Assembly: GCF_900496995.4 (NCBI RefSeq)
Contig: NC_044012.1
Coordinates: 26,425,606 to 26,489,605 of the forward strand
Direction of reading: 5' to 3'
Length of the DNA: 64,000 bases
DNA from: Aquila chrysaetos chrysaetos
Lineage: Eukaryota; Chordata; Aves; Accipitriformes; Accipitridae
A program made the translations under genes and the position numbers. The notes below the pieces were generated by a model that was given only the letters and a program-made list of their open reading frames with translations, was not told where the DNA came from and ran no database searches. Positions 1 to 11,890 of this stretch are shown piece by piece. Numbering within the stretch: the first letter of the stretch is position 1; each line of letters starts with the position of its first letter.

Positions 1-380
1 CCAGTCCCTTTTCCCCTGCCCTGCTGCCAGCGGCACATTGTCTCCAGTGTGTGATTCGAGAACAGCATGATTGGCCTTGAAAGGGCTGATTTGCTTTCCC
101 CAGCCCATTGAAACGCTGGAGAGCAAAGCCTGTTCCCTCCAGGCGCTCGGAAACCTGGCACCCTTTCCACTTTGCTTCCCCATGCCCCTCAGCCCAGGGG
201 CTCCTGCTGAGATTTTGCTGTCAACAGAGTTTTGTTCCCTTTCTAGGGCGGTGCAGAAGGGACACAAGGACCTTGAAAATGGCAGCTTCTTTGACACTGC
301 TATTCTCCTTCGACCGCCCTGCCTGAATAAACAGCTCACAAAAATGGAGTTTACTGTATTTCCTCCTCAGGGGGAAAACA
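1..380. other. unique non-coding DNA
   Basis: Ordinary mixed-GC sequence. Forward frames are open by chance and show no domain or splice-supported coding structure. An AATAAA lies near 326-331 on the plus strand without any recognised gene upstream in the window. Confidence 0.4.
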
Positions 381-445
381 CTGCATCTTGGTCCTAATTA
401 ATTTACCTAATTAACATTATCTTCATTGGGTCTGTATGCAAAGAC
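381..445. promoter_or_regulatory. homeodomain-type motif cluster
   Basis: CCTAATTAA occurs twice in direct orientation, at 393-401 and 406-414, giving two TAATTA homeodomain cores 13 bp apart. AACATTATC and TATGCAAAG follow. The island is short and AT-rich in a GC-richer setting. Confidence 0.35.
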
Positions 446-2690
446 CTCTTTCTGTACTGGCCGGGATAGAGGAAAAAACAGGAATAAAATATATTCAGTC
501 ATCTCTCAGCCCCGACTGTAAAAGGGACATCACAGAAAGAAGTGCACCGCTCCGATCAGTTCAGCCTCAGAGAAAGCTGCTGCGGGAGAATTGCATCTGC
601 CTCAACCTCCTCTCTTTTGCAAACAGAGCACAGGATGGGGCCATATTACTGCACACCAGCCTCTTGATGCTGTGCTGGAGGTGCAGTGCATGTCCTCAGG
701 GAATTAACTGTTGGGATGGGCGTGCCTGGGGATACTCGGGAGGATGAAGCTTACAGCAGGAGGGAGACCAATGGATAGATACTGTGAATGGGCGAGCCAG
801 GAAGATGCCCATGAGCAGGCTAAAATTCAAGCCGCTGGGCTGACCCCTCCACTGGACTTAACCAGCAAGCTCTGTGCCAGTTTATACCTGCCATGGAGCC
901 TGCCCTGTGTTTAGACCCTGAATTTTCCTGGGCCTTGCCCAGGTCCTGGGCGGTCACTGCCGACGAGGCAGAGGGCCCTGTGAACTGTCCACTTTCACTG
1001 CTCCTGCCTAGCAAAGCCCTGCTCTGCTATTTTGTTCTTTTCCCTGCCAGATGCCAGCTCTCTTCAGCCTCTTTCTTCTCCCCATGCTTTGCTTTGCCGC
1101 ATAGTTCCGGAAATCAGAAACAAAAGGAGAGGAAAGAAAATAGGCTGGATGGGGGGGGGGGGGGGGGGGGGAGGAGGGGGAGTTTCCCTTCCGTTAAGCT
1201 TTTTGCAGCTCTCCCTGCCTCCCAGTATGAGACACTATATGGCATCTCACATGACGAACGCTTGCACCCACGTGCACGGGCACGTGATGAGATGCCCAGC
1301 TATGCCAGGCTGCAGGATGGAGGTGAAAGGAAGAGGCTGGGTTTGCAGCCCGACCCTTTTGGCCGGAGAAACAGGAGGATGCAGAAGAGAGAAGCTCCTC
1401 TCTGCTCCTAACCTGCAGGCCAAAGCCGTCTACACTGCCAAAACACACACGTTGGAGGAAAAGCATTCCCAGGCTGTGCGCTTGCAGGCTTTTGTGGCTT
1501 AGTTTATGCAGTAAGATCTGTGCTTTCAGGGCAGGACATGGACTCAGTGCCACTGTTGTTATAGGGGCTCCTTATAGATCAGATACCGGCACCCAAAACT
1601 TCTTAAGCACTGTGAATTGCAGAGTCTGAGCGGCGCATCTCTGCCTCCACATCTTCCCATCATCCCCCCTTCAAATGAGGCTGTCAGCACGGGTTTAGGT
1701 GTCCACATCATCAGAATCATTTGATTTACAGACATTTTTATTTTATAAAGGGAAATCCTCCAGCCGAGGCTTCATAACCACTAGCTGAAATGGCCAGCAA
1801 TCATCCTAGAATTTGTTTGCCTTACCAAAATGAAGTCCCAGCTTGGTGTGCGTTTCCATTTGGAAATGTCAGCTCCACACAGCAGCCCGCTCCAAGGACG
1901 CTGCCTTTCCCACCGCCCCTGATTTACAACGGCACTGAATTTTAACGATGCAATAAGCAGCTCTGGTCCTCAGGAGCCCCGTAGGGATTCTGCGCACCAG
2001 AGGAGGAACAGGCAGAAACCTTTGTGCATCCTGATGGACAAGGAGGAGAGAGGAAAGGTCTCCATGCCACAGGCATCACCCTCTGCTTTGCTTTATTTGA
2101 GGAGAGTCGGAGCATACCTCCAGCCCCGGGAATTGTGCTGCAGACAGCACGAAGCCTGTCCGAGTGGCAAGGCAGGGTCTGGCTGGCTCCAGCCGCTAGT
2201 AGGAGCTGGAAAGTGTGAGTCTGAGCAGCAATAAGAGCTGAGCAAACGGGCCACAGAGACATGCCAGAAAGGGACGCGCCAAGGCAGAAACAAGGGCTAG
2301 CGTGGCTCTGCTGCTCCGGCACCGTTTTTGCATGGGTGCATCTCCCAGGTTGTGCTCTCCCGCTGCAAATCTGCTTTAGGCTGTTGGAGGAAGAGCATAG
2401 CAAGCACAGGGTCTGCACTGGGCTCCTGAAGCAAAGCCCTGTGTTGCCTCAGTGGGGCACAGGACTGACAAACACAATGGCAAACACCAACCCAGCAACA
2501 CAATCTGCCAAAAGCAGACATCTCCGTAGTCCAGCTAAAACCCAAGTCATATCCTGGAGGAGAGACATCAGACATTTTCACCTGCCTGCTGGACCAGGCA
2601 GAGGGGAGATGCTCCCACCATCAGAAACCTGCTGTTTGCAGCAGGTGCTTTGTCCACCCCATTTCCAGCTGCTGCTAGACTTTCAGTAAT
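446..2690. other. unique non-coding DNA
   Basis: No gene recognised. A pure G tract lies at 1151-1171, and a purine-pyrimidine alternating patch of CACGTGCACGGGCACGTG type lies at about 1268-1290. A modest AT-rich stretch with ATCATCAGAATCATTTG is at 1700-1760. The rest is mixed-GC sequence with no structure I can name. Confidence 0.4.
1151..1171. repeat. poly-G tract (21 G)
   Basis: Uninterrupted run of 21 G followed by AGGAGGGGG. It is one of at least twelve pure G or C runs of 13 or more bases in the window. Confidence 0.95.
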
Positions 2691-3060
2691 TCTCAGTGAC
2701 CTCATTTTCACTTAATTTTGTAAATCATTTTTGGGTTGTTTTTCATTTTACTCTATTTTTAATTTGTTGTTGTTTCCCTCTGAGCCGGAGTTTGTCATTT
2801 AATCAACTTAGACCCAGATAGCCTGGAGGGTGTTTGGGGAAGGGGGGGTAGGGGAGGGAAGAATGAAAACGCTAATGTCACATCACCTCCCTAAAATGAG
2901 TTTTAATTGTAATCCTTTAATCCCTCTCAGATGGCCCTCTCTCCACTGATGTTTTTCATAATTATTCCTTGCCATTTTCCCATCGGTCTAAGGAGTGTCT
3001 TCAAGAGGGAGGGGGTGGAGAAAAGGCCCTTTTATAAAATAATAATAATGGGCCAAATTA
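2690..3060. promoter_or_regulatory. AT-rich conserved-looking island with OTX-type sites
   Basis: Unique AT-rich block. TAATCC, the core for bicoid-class K50 homeodomains such as OTX2, occurs at 2910-2915 and 2918-2923 in the same orientation, 8 bp apart, followed by CAGATGG, an E-box. TTAATCAACTTAG and CATAATTATTCC add homeodomain-type words. A candidate neural enhancer by motif content only. Confidence 0.35.
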
Positions 3061-4300
3061 AGACACAAAAAGGGAAATAACAAGGGGGCAAGGGCTGCAG
3101 ACACAGAATGGGGATTATTAATGACTCCCCCCTCAGAAATTTCAGTGATGGTGCTCTCAGCCACCCCAATCAGTGGGCAATTGAGGCTTGTTTGCTCAAG
3201 TGGCTGCACCCTCCTACAATGACCCACATTTAGCCAAGTGGCTGCATTGACAGAGTACCAGGTGCGCAAGATTGGGAAACTGCCTTAAGGCAGCGTCTCG
3301 CCAGCCCACCCCACTCAGCACAGAGGGGTCTGCACAGGGCTGCCTACCTCCAGGACAGTTTCCACCTGCCTGAGCCACAGGCTGGAGCCAAGGATGAGAT
3401 GGTCAGTGGGAACATCACCTCCAGTACTGCCCAGAACCCAGGGCCCTCTGCCACCCTGGAGAGCTTTGAAGGGCATCGTTCCCGCTGCTGCTGCCAGCTA
3501 TCAGCCCCTTCACCCTCTGAAACGAGTCGTAACTCATCTCTTGGCCTCACTCGGATGCAGCCTGAAGGATGCTGAAGAGGAAAGGGATTGCCTTCAGCAG
3601 CAGCAGAGGAGGACATGGCTGGGTAGGGGAGCAGGTCAGAAAGGGTCTTCATGGAGGTCTCAGTCCTGCCCAGGGGCCACTGAGCCCTCAATGCTGTCTC
3701 CAGCCCTCCACCAGGATCAGCACTCCTTGTGCTTGTACCTGCCAGCACGCACCATCACAGACACCCCTGCCATTCTGCAAAGCTGAGCTGGCAGGAGAGC
3801 AAAGTGACTTGTCCCTGACTGATTTACTTGGCTCTGAGCAGCACCAAATTTCACCCAGGGTCCCAGGGCCTCTGCTGCCATGGAGTGTCAGGCACATTAC
3901 AGGCATGTCCAGTGCAGCTTCTGCCCCAACAGTGCCAGTGCTGTACAGATGGGACCATCACCCAAAGCCCAGTGGAGGGACCACAAGCCCAATAAAAGTT
4001 CACTGGATGCTTCTGAGCAGCTTGGAAAGCTAACAGGAAGCAAGTACCCAGGTAAACCGGGCACTTGGGGGCTCAGGTCTCTAAAGACACAGGGTTGTTA
4101 ATTCAGGGGAGTTAAGCCCGACCTCCCTTTGAAAGGATGTGGAACCAGCGAGCACAAGCAGGGTATTGAGATGCCCTGAAAGTCTGGTCCCTGAACACAA
4201 GCTGCAGAGCTTTCATTAACTCCAGAGTCGCTCTGGCGAAGCACCCCAGCGAAAGGGGAACGTTTACAGACCACTGAACTTGTACTTAATCTGGGAAACC
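3061..4300. other. unique non-coding DNA
   Basis: Mixed-GC sequence with no simple repeats of note and no recognisable gene. Confidence 0.4.
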
Positions 4301-4430
4301 TCTTGTACAGGTCTGACGGGAGTTAATCCACCCCTAACATCTCTTTCACCCTCTCTCCCCCTCCCCAGCCGTAAAGCTCAATGATCATTGCTAATCATCA
4401 CATTACTTCAATGAGCCTGACCCAAAAGGC
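4300..4430. promoter_or_regulatory. conserved-looking island with a 12-bp palindrome
   Basis: A pyrimidine tract ending CCCCAG at about 4,369 is followed by TAAAGCTCAATGATCATTGC and TAATCATCACATTACTTC. The perfect palindrome CAATGATCATTG lies at 4379-4390 and contains two inverted SOX-like half-words. The tract plus CAG could also be a splice acceptor, but no exon follows that I can recognise. Confidence 0.3.
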
Positions 4431-5702
4431 TCCTCCAATGCCTCCTCCCACCCCTCATTTCAGCTTTCTCCCCACAGCAACCTGCACCTTCCCACCCTCC
4501 GCCACGGTGCAGGGATCAAATTGACAGTGCATGTCAGTGGGGCGACCCTCGGGGACAGCAGGTCACAGCCACAGTGACCCCAAAGGGCAAGTGATTCCTG
4601 CAGGAACAAAGAGCCTGTGTGTGCCAACGGGCCGGAGTTTGTGTGCAATTAACTCTGGTCAAACCAAACAGACTGAGTTCATGAGCGTGGTCTAAGAGCA
4701 TCGTCAGGGTTTATAGACTCCCAGCTCCAAGGGAAGGGGGACCAGCAACGCCTGAGCAGCAGGAGCTGCAAAACAAGAGGCAAGGAGAGCCCTGGACACA
4801 AAGCAGGACAGGGAGGGGGACAAAAATAGGATTACAGCAGGGGTATGGCTGACAAATTGTGTCAGGCACCAGGAGCATTTGGGGAGGAGAGCTGCAAAGA
4901 AAAGGATCCCTTTAATTATCAACGGTTGGGTAGCAGAGGAAGAAGCGCCTCGTGGCTGGAGGGGAGCAGTGGGATGGCTGGACGCAGAGCTCTCACCCGC
5001 AGCCTGACTTGTGGTCAGGAACAGGGAGGGTGGACAAACCCTGGCTCTGCCATGGGCCGAGGGCCGGTCGGGGTCCTGAGCATGGGCACAGAGGGGCTGT
5101 TTCACCTCCCACCTCACCTGGCACTGGAAGGATGCAAACCCCATCCAGCCAGGGGGGAAATGGAAAAAGCTCAACACCACAAAGGGTCCCCTCCACCCCA
5201 ATGCATCCCCCTCCAAATGACATCTTTTCCTCCTTACAAACAGGGAAGAAAAAAAAATTAAATTTGCCACGTGGAATTTCTCAAGAATTCCAGTGTCGGA
5301 GCATCAAAATGTTTTGCTTTGAATTGCATCGAAACATGACAATTCCATGCAGAACTTTCAATTACTTACATAGTACAGTCTCACCAGAGATACAAGATAC
5401 AGCAAAAGTTTACTGAAATGAAACAACCAAAGTAAAGGTACTTTATGGTGTTTTATGTTACCAGCCCTCAATAAAAGCATCGGAATAACGTATTCACGGG
5501 GTTGTTCTGCTACTTACAAGGAAACCTTCCTGCAAAATGTGTCGATTTCAACAAAACTGCATTTTCCCATTGACACATCACCAATGAACTGAACACATCC
5601 TCTCCCGCCAGCCCTAAGCTGCTCCCAGACTCAGGCACAAACGAGCCCCCTTGGGCTGTGTCCAGAGGCTCCAGACCACAAAAATGACCACGAACCCCGC
5701 TT
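4431..5702. other. unique non-coding DNA
   Basis: No gene recognised. GC-rich to about 5,240, then moderately AT-rich to 5,560 (CATAGTACAGTCTCACC, GGTGTTTTATGTTACC). A poly-C tract begins at 5703. Confidence 0.4.
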
Positions 5703-5721
5703 CCCCCCCCCCCCCCCCCCC
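5703..5721. repeat. poly-C tract (19 C)
   Basis: Uninterrupted run of C. Confidence 0.95.
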
Positions 5722-6319
5722 ATTAACCTCATGCTCCAGTGGCAGCATTGTCCATCCCCTGCAGCACCCTGGTTTCAGGTGAGGCTTTTAGACAAAGCCA
5801 CAACAGCCAATGCTAGTGATTTCAATCACCAGCCTCAAATATCCATGTTGAGCTGCCCTCCTTCGGGAGAAACACCTCTTCAGACTTGTAAAAATGAGAT
5901 GTTTCCCAGGCATAAAGCCAGGGGAAGAGGGAAGGCTGGAGAAAACAACCCCCAACCTTTGCTTCCTTTTGAACTGATTTTTAATTTTTTTTTTTAAACC
6001 CCTTTCCTGGGCATTTGGGAAGTTTGGAAATGCAGGTTCAGCTGCAGCCACCTCCAAAGCAATTCCACATCCCTAGGCAGCCCTGCTCCCCCATCTCCCA
6101 GCCCCATTGCAGCCCCCCCAAACTCCTGACCCTCTTCTCCCAGCCCTATTTATTGTCCTTCAGGGGCAGACATGGAGGCTGGCACAGAGTCATGGGAAGC
6201 AAAGAAGCAGCTGTGGGTGCCGGAGCCAGGCGGCCACCCTGCCAGGCCCCTTCGCCCCCAAACCTGGTGCCATCCCCACCCCATGGCGGTGGGCAGCTGG
6301 GGAGGCTTAGGGAAGAGCT

Positions 6320-6339
6320 GGGGGGGGGGGGGGGGGGGG
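6320..6339. repeat. poly-G tract (20 G) and purine-rich stretch
   Basis: Uninterrupted G run that starts about 120 bp of almost pure purine (GGATAAAAAAAAAGGAGAGG type) reaching 6,437. The purine strand has triplex-forming potential. Confidence 0.9.
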
Positions 6340-6579
6340 TGGATAAAAAAAAAGGAGAGGGGGAAGAAAAAGAAAGGGAAAACAGCCCCCTTTAAAATAA
6401 AGAGAAGGAGGAGAGAGCAAAAGGGGGGGGGGGTGTAAAAATCGTTAGCACTAATTATCAGGCACAGGGACAAACGATTAATTTGCAAGTCAATTAGTCT
6501 CAGATAGGTTCACGTTTCCTGTTCTCAGCCACTGAGGGGGAAAGAAAGAGGGAGACACAACTGCGGCCTTAATCCTCCT

Positions 6580-6830
6580 CAGAGGCAACCATGGCGGGGC
6601 CGCCTGCCCGTGCCAAGGCGGAGGGAGGGGGGCTACAGCTGGCACCACCGTGGCGCAGGGGCGGTCGCGGTGAGGGGCCGTTATGTGCCAGTCATTGTGC
6701 CCTCTGGAGCAGCCCTGGCACCGCGCCGGCACCTTCCCCGCCGGGCCCCACAGGACAGGCGCCGCCATTTGGGAGCTCCTGCCGCCATTTTGTTGATGCC
6801 CGGGGTGGGCGGCTGCTGCTGCAGGCTCTT
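6580..6830. promoter_or_regulatory. small CpG-rich patch with paired YY1 sites
   Basis: GCCGCCATTT, a YY1 consensus core, occurs at 6761-6770 and 6781-6790, exactly 20 bp apart in the same orientation. ACCATGGCGGGG lies at about 6589. On the minus strand the pair reads AAATGGCGGC, the form found just downstream of many YY1-dependent starts, so a leftward start near 6.8 kb is conceivable. No transcript structure is visible. Confidence 0.4.
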
Positions 6831-8760
6831 CCACATGTAGAGCCTGCAGCCGTGCTGTCATCCTGCCTCCTCTCCATCCCTCGCTCTCCCTGCCAGGCCT
6901 GTGGAGCCATCAGGGCCTGCAGGTGCTACAGAGGCCTGTGGGCACCATCAAGGCCTGAGTGGTTGCTAGGAGACCGAGCGGCCTGGCCTCATGGCCGTAC
7001 CAGGCCTAGTCTGGCCTGGCATTATGGCACCACCATGGGGACAGGGCGAAAGCCTCCTCTCAGCTGGGGAGCTAGCAGGGACCATGCCATGAGGGGCTAA
7101 CTGGAAAATGGCCCCATTTCAGCAGTCGAGGAACAGAGCTGTCACCTCTCTGTGGGCATTCCCAGCCCTGCCCTGCGCTGCAGAAGGCTATCAGAGTCCC
7201 CAAGGGGGTGGGTTTTAGCCCAAAGTTGCCCTTTGAGCTGCAGCAAGCTGGGGTCCCAACAGCAACTGCGAGGCTGGGGGCTTGGGCAGCTGAGGGTGAA
7301 GAGGAGCCCAGGAATCTGGTGGGAGGAAGACACATGGGATGTGTCTTCAGGGTGTCCCCCTACCCTGAACCTAAGTTGTGGTTTCTCCATCACCTGGCAT
7401 CACTATTTACAGAAGAACTTACAAAAAATGCACTGTAAAATATATATTTTCTAGGAACAACTTGACGACTCAAACATCACCCCGTGCTTGAGAAATATGG
7501 GGAAAAACTGAAGAAAAATGGCTCAAAGCAATGGATGGACAAAAGCAATAGGGAAAAAAACTCGAAGCGAGGGAGAGAAGTGCCAGCAGCCCCTCGGCTC
7601 CATCCAGCAGGATAGACAGCCCCCGAGGACACACAGACACACACCGCATCGCCTGGAGAACGGGCATCCTCACCGCTTCCTGCCCCAGCCACCCCCAAAC
7701 CCCAATTCTGACCACCGCAGGGAGGCCACAGCAGCTGTTTAGCATGCACGCACACCCCACGTGTGTGCATTCGTGCACGGGAGGGTGCAGCGCATGATCT
7801 GAATGTGCGCCGCGTTCCCCACACTCTGCACGGGGATATTTGTGTGCGTGTGGACACAACATGTCTGGGACCTGACAAAAGCCATCTGATTGACACAGAA
7901 AAGGGGGCTGACAAAAGGCCAAGCGGGGCTGGAGAGCAGTGCACAATGCTGGTCGCCGGTACCACGTGCAAGGGTGGGGGATCGAGGGAGGCAGGAGGGA
8001 GCAGGGTGGCTTTTAAGGACACCTCTGCCATCCACATTTAAAAAAGAATAAATACATTAACAATCCTTCAGCCTTGCTTTTGTGCAAAGCAGGAACATTC
8101 GCACCTAGCCAGAGAGGTTTTTAACAAGCATCCTCATCCTCAGCAGTGGCAGTAACAGGTTTGCTGCAGTCCCATGGCTGCAGCCAACATGGGAGCCCTT
8201 TGTGCCAGGTGAAACACCTATCCAGAGACAACTGGAAGCCACCATCCTTTGCCCAAAGCCCACTGAAACTTTTATAACCCTTTGCAATGGTAAAACCCAA
8301 CACATTGTGAAACACCACAAGAGTGGCCTGAAATTTGGTTAAAATGCCCATAGAGCAGAGGGCAGCTGAGCTCCACGCTGGAGGGGGCTGCAGCCTCAAA
8401 GACCACCACTTTGCCCTGCCCAGGGGAGCAGGCATTGGCACCCGTCCCCTTGAAAGTCCCTCCATGGTGCTGGGGTGTGTGATAAAAACCACGTATTTTT
8501 CCTGTTCTAAGCAGCTAATTCCAGCTGGAGCAAGGACCCAGCTGAATCCCCAGGAATACTTGCATTTTTCTAAGAAGCTTTCTCAAAATCCATTTGTTGG
8601 GTTGTTTTGGGGTTTTTTTTCTCCTCTCTTGTCTTAACAAGAAACAAAAGTGTTTGTGATTTAAACGGTTCCACTGTGACAGAGAAGTCCTGGAGCAGCA
8701 ATTGCTTCACTGCAGAAGCTGCACTGGCTCTGAATGCCTCCGAACAGGGAGGGTGAAAAG
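6831..8760. other. unique non-coding DNA
   Basis: No gene recognised. A degenerate CA/TG alternating patch with many GTGTGC and GCACGC words lies at 7,743-7,865. The rest is mixed-GC sequence. Confidence 0.4.
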
Positions 8761-9480
8761 ACACTATTTATCTTTAAAAAGTGAAAACACACCACACTTG
8801 TTATTCTTTTGCTCTAATCATATTCTGAAAATTTTCCACCAGCTTCATAACTGATTAAGCTTTCATACCTGATAGTCTCAAGGATCGTTTTTCAATCAAA
8901 ACTAGTTTTGAGCAGGATTGACCCAAGTTTAAAAAATCTTGTTCAGCCACACACCAGGGATTTCATATTTCTGTGTATGCATTGAATATGTCTGAAAACA
9001 CACACTCTTGTTTTGATACATTTTCCTTTAGAGTTTTTAATTTTATTTTTTTGTAAGAGAAAAAAAGGGAGCACTGAAAAAATGTTTAGTTCACAATAAA
9101 GAATCAATCCAAATTCCTAAGAATAATAGGAAATACCCTGGGATGATGTTACACAATGGAGCTAAATTGGTTCCCACCAGCTCAGGACCCTGTAAAAGCC
9201 TTGTTAAGATTTTTTTTTTTTTTAAATGTGGACATTTTAAATTGTAATTTAAAATACAATATTTTATCAGAATAATTTCTAATAAAATGCTGACATTTTA
9301 CCGTGTTCAAACATTTTTCAAGCATTGTTCATTATATAAGTGAGCAAACATTACTTCCAGTGGCAGTAACAATAACATAGCTAAAATCCTCTTTTTCAAC
9401 TTCTGGGGACAAACAATCTCTACGATTTATGCCCTGAGCAGAAAAGTATTTTTTCGTTTGCTAAATTGAGAGGCAAAGTG
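8760..9480. promoter_or_regulatory. large AT-rich conserved-looking island
   Basis: About 700 bp of AT-rich unique sequence with homeodomain-type words (CTAATCATATTC, AACTGATTAAGC, TTTCAATCAAAAC). A perfect inverted repeat lies at 9234-9255: arms ATTTTAAATT and AATTTAAAAT separated by GT. T and A runs are short. No coding frame of note. Confidence 0.35.
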
Positions 9481-10310
9481 GGAGAATTACATTTAGTAAC
9501 TGGCTTAAAACGGGATCCTGCTTGACCCGACAAATCCCGGGTAACAAGACGGCTTTGTCTGAACGTGTGGCAGGCGAGATTTCACACTTCCTCCCGCACA
9601 GATCTGAGACCAGACCCAGAAACACACGATATTACCCCAAAAATTCCCCTCCTGGCTTTTAAAGGAGATAATTTGACTTCAACGATTTTTAGAGGAAAGA
9701 AAGATCAATTGAGTCAATTTAAAGAGGTTTTTGCCGATTTGCTGGGATGGAAAAATGTCAGGAGAAATGGCAAAAAACGAAGCTGAAGTTTGGCGGGGCA
9801 GGAATAGGGGAAATTCGGGGCTATTTGGGACTTTCCCACGCCCCCCACCCGCAGGTGGCAGCTCCTGGCGAGCCCTCGGGGGAGGCTGGAGGGGAGCAAA
9901 CCCCCCCCGGAAGGAAACGGGGAGCATTTCTCCAGGGAAGGGGGGGGGGGGCAAGAAAAAAAAAAAGGAAAGAAAAGAAATTCCAATGAATCTTTTAAAA
10001 CGAGGGACAGCGGGACGAGCCGGTGGGATCCGGGCTCTGCACTTTCAGTCCGAGGTGCTAAAACCGGGGGAGGCGTTTCGGCTTCCTCCCCCCCCAAATG
10101 ACCTTTTTCTGCAGTTTGGGGGGCTTTAACGCGGGTTAAAACAACTCAGCGCCTGCGAGTTCAACACGGATTTTTTAGCTGCCGGCAGACCCCTCTTTGC
10201 AAACGAATTAGTTGCCCCAGGTCGCCTGGTGCGAGCCGGCTACCCCCCCCCTCGGGACCCTCTGCCCCGGCAGCCCGGAGGCTGCACCTTAAAAAAAAAA
10301 GGCGGGGGGG
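9481..10310. other. unique DNA, GC-rich and CpG-containing in its right half
   Basis: From about 9,790 to 10,300 the sequence is GC-rich with CpGs and several G, C and A runs (9,938-9,950 region, 10,290-10,300). No gene seen. It directly borders the AT-rich island at 10.3 kb. Confidence 0.35.
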
Positions 10311-10640
10311 AAGAGGAGCTAACTTAATGTCCTTTGTTATCTCTGTTTGTTTGTTAGTTCTGTTTGATTCGCTCATAATCTGGGGTTACTCTGATCAACT
10401 GCGCATCGACTAATTTAATTAAAAAAAGCTTATTTTATAATCTGATTTCGGAGGGGGAAATCTCCGTTTATGATTTTTTTCGTCCCCCCCCCCGCCTGCT
10501 GGATGCGATCATTATTCTTGCATTTTCTAATGAAATGTAAGATTACAAATTAATTGAATTGCTTTCCCCCCTTCAATCTGTCATCTTTGTTAAATTTGGG
10601 GATAATCGTAAATAAATTGCAAATATCCAAAGTGAGCATG
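10310..10640. promoter_or_regulatory. AT-rich conserved-looking island, SOX and homeodomain words
   Basis: Strong change of composition from its GC-rich left flank. Contains CCTTTGTTATCTC (SOX-like), GACTAATTTAATTA and ACAAATTAATTGAATTG (homeodomain-like), CGGAG/CTCCG flanking GGGGAAAT, and GCGATCATTATTCTTGC. CpG words inside AT-rich DNA (GATTCGCTCATAATC, GCGCATCGACTAATT) are unusual for neutral vertebrate DNA and suggest constraint. Confidence 0.4.
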
Positions 10641-11260
10641 GGGGGTTTTTGTTTGGTTTGCATTGTGCTTTACCGGGGAAGGGGCTGGTTTGGGGCACCT
10701 CTTTGCAAAGAACGGAGGAATCCCTGCGTGGAGGGTCCTGTTGGGGCCCCCTCTGCCACAGGTGCCCCCCTTCCCAGTCCCAAGCTGGGGTCCCCCCTGC
10801 AGTCTGCCTCCCCATCACTTCTGGGGAGAGAAGTGATTGGGGGGGAGAGGGAGGACAGAACAGCAAAAAAACCCCACACCATGGAACAAAAGAGAGGTTT
10901 GAATGGCTGGGATGAAAAACAAGTAATTTTTTTTTAATATATATTTTTTTTTAATTAAAAAATACAAACCCACTGATTTTAGGTGGTTACATAACTCTGC
11001 AGAAAAGACTGCAAAAGGAAGCACAGTGCAGGAGCACTGGCAGCTTAAAAAGTGCCCGAAAACATGGGATAACCCCAAGTTGAGACTGCTGCCAGCAAAG
11101 CCTGCGCGGATGCAGAAGGGTCCCGCAGGAGCGAGCGCTTGGTCCTTTCTGCACTGTGTCCATCCATCACCCACCGAGGCTGTGTCCGAACTCCAGCCCC
11201 CAGATATTCTGACACTTGCAACCCCCGAAAAAACTTGGAGTCTAAACAAAAAATAAAATA
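10641..11260. other. unique non-coding DNA
   Basis: Mixed-GC sequence with a T- and A-rich stretch at about 10,925-10,965. No gene seen. Confidence 0.4.
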
Positions 11261-11890
11261 AAATGCATACAGCTTTGGAATGCGCTGTCAGTTTGTCAAG
11301 CTATAGCAGTACAGAATTACTGGAGATCCTGGGAAATAATAAATAAGTGATTTATGTAGTTTAAGCTTTCCACTTGATCCTCTAATATTAATTTCATTGG
11401 TTTTAATGATTTTTTTTTGCATACCTAAACACAGCTCCTGTATTTATAGCCACAGAGATTAAATATTGTATTTTTTCAATTTATAGCACAGTTTTGTTAG
11501 AAAGCACTGCAACTAGATTTTTTTTTTTTTTTTTCCTAAACTTCAGATTTGTCCTTTTTACCTGCTGGCATATTCAGTCACTATTTAATTACATTTATTG
11601 TGAACAGGGCACAAATGAGCACATTTTGTATCATATAAATAATTTTTAAATTTGATGAAACATTATTCCTCCACAACATAAAGCCATCACTGAAGCGAAT
11701 GCAATTGTATTTGCCTCATGGATGTGTAGATATACGCTCTTGCACACTCAGGCGCATGCACAGATAGCAGTATTATAGTATTTCATATTTATCCCAGACT
11801 CATGCCATTTGCCAAACGTGGACAACTTTTCATCTTCAACTCAGAGTTTTAACCAAAAATCCAGGCGTTCCAGGATAGAAAATATCTTCA
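11260..11890. promoter_or_regulatory. large AT-rich conserved-looking island
   Basis: About 600 bp of AT-rich unique sequence, including TAATATTAATTTCATTGG, TATTTATAGCCACAGAG, CAATTTATAGCACAG and TTAATTACATTTATTGTG. A T run lies at 11,518-11,534. It has the texture of an evolutionarily constrained non-coding element. Unverified. Confidence 0.35.

Noticed and set aside
4320..4400. Splice acceptor and exon
   Set aside because: Pyrimidine tract plus CAG is present, but no open, conserved-looking coding segment or donor follows.
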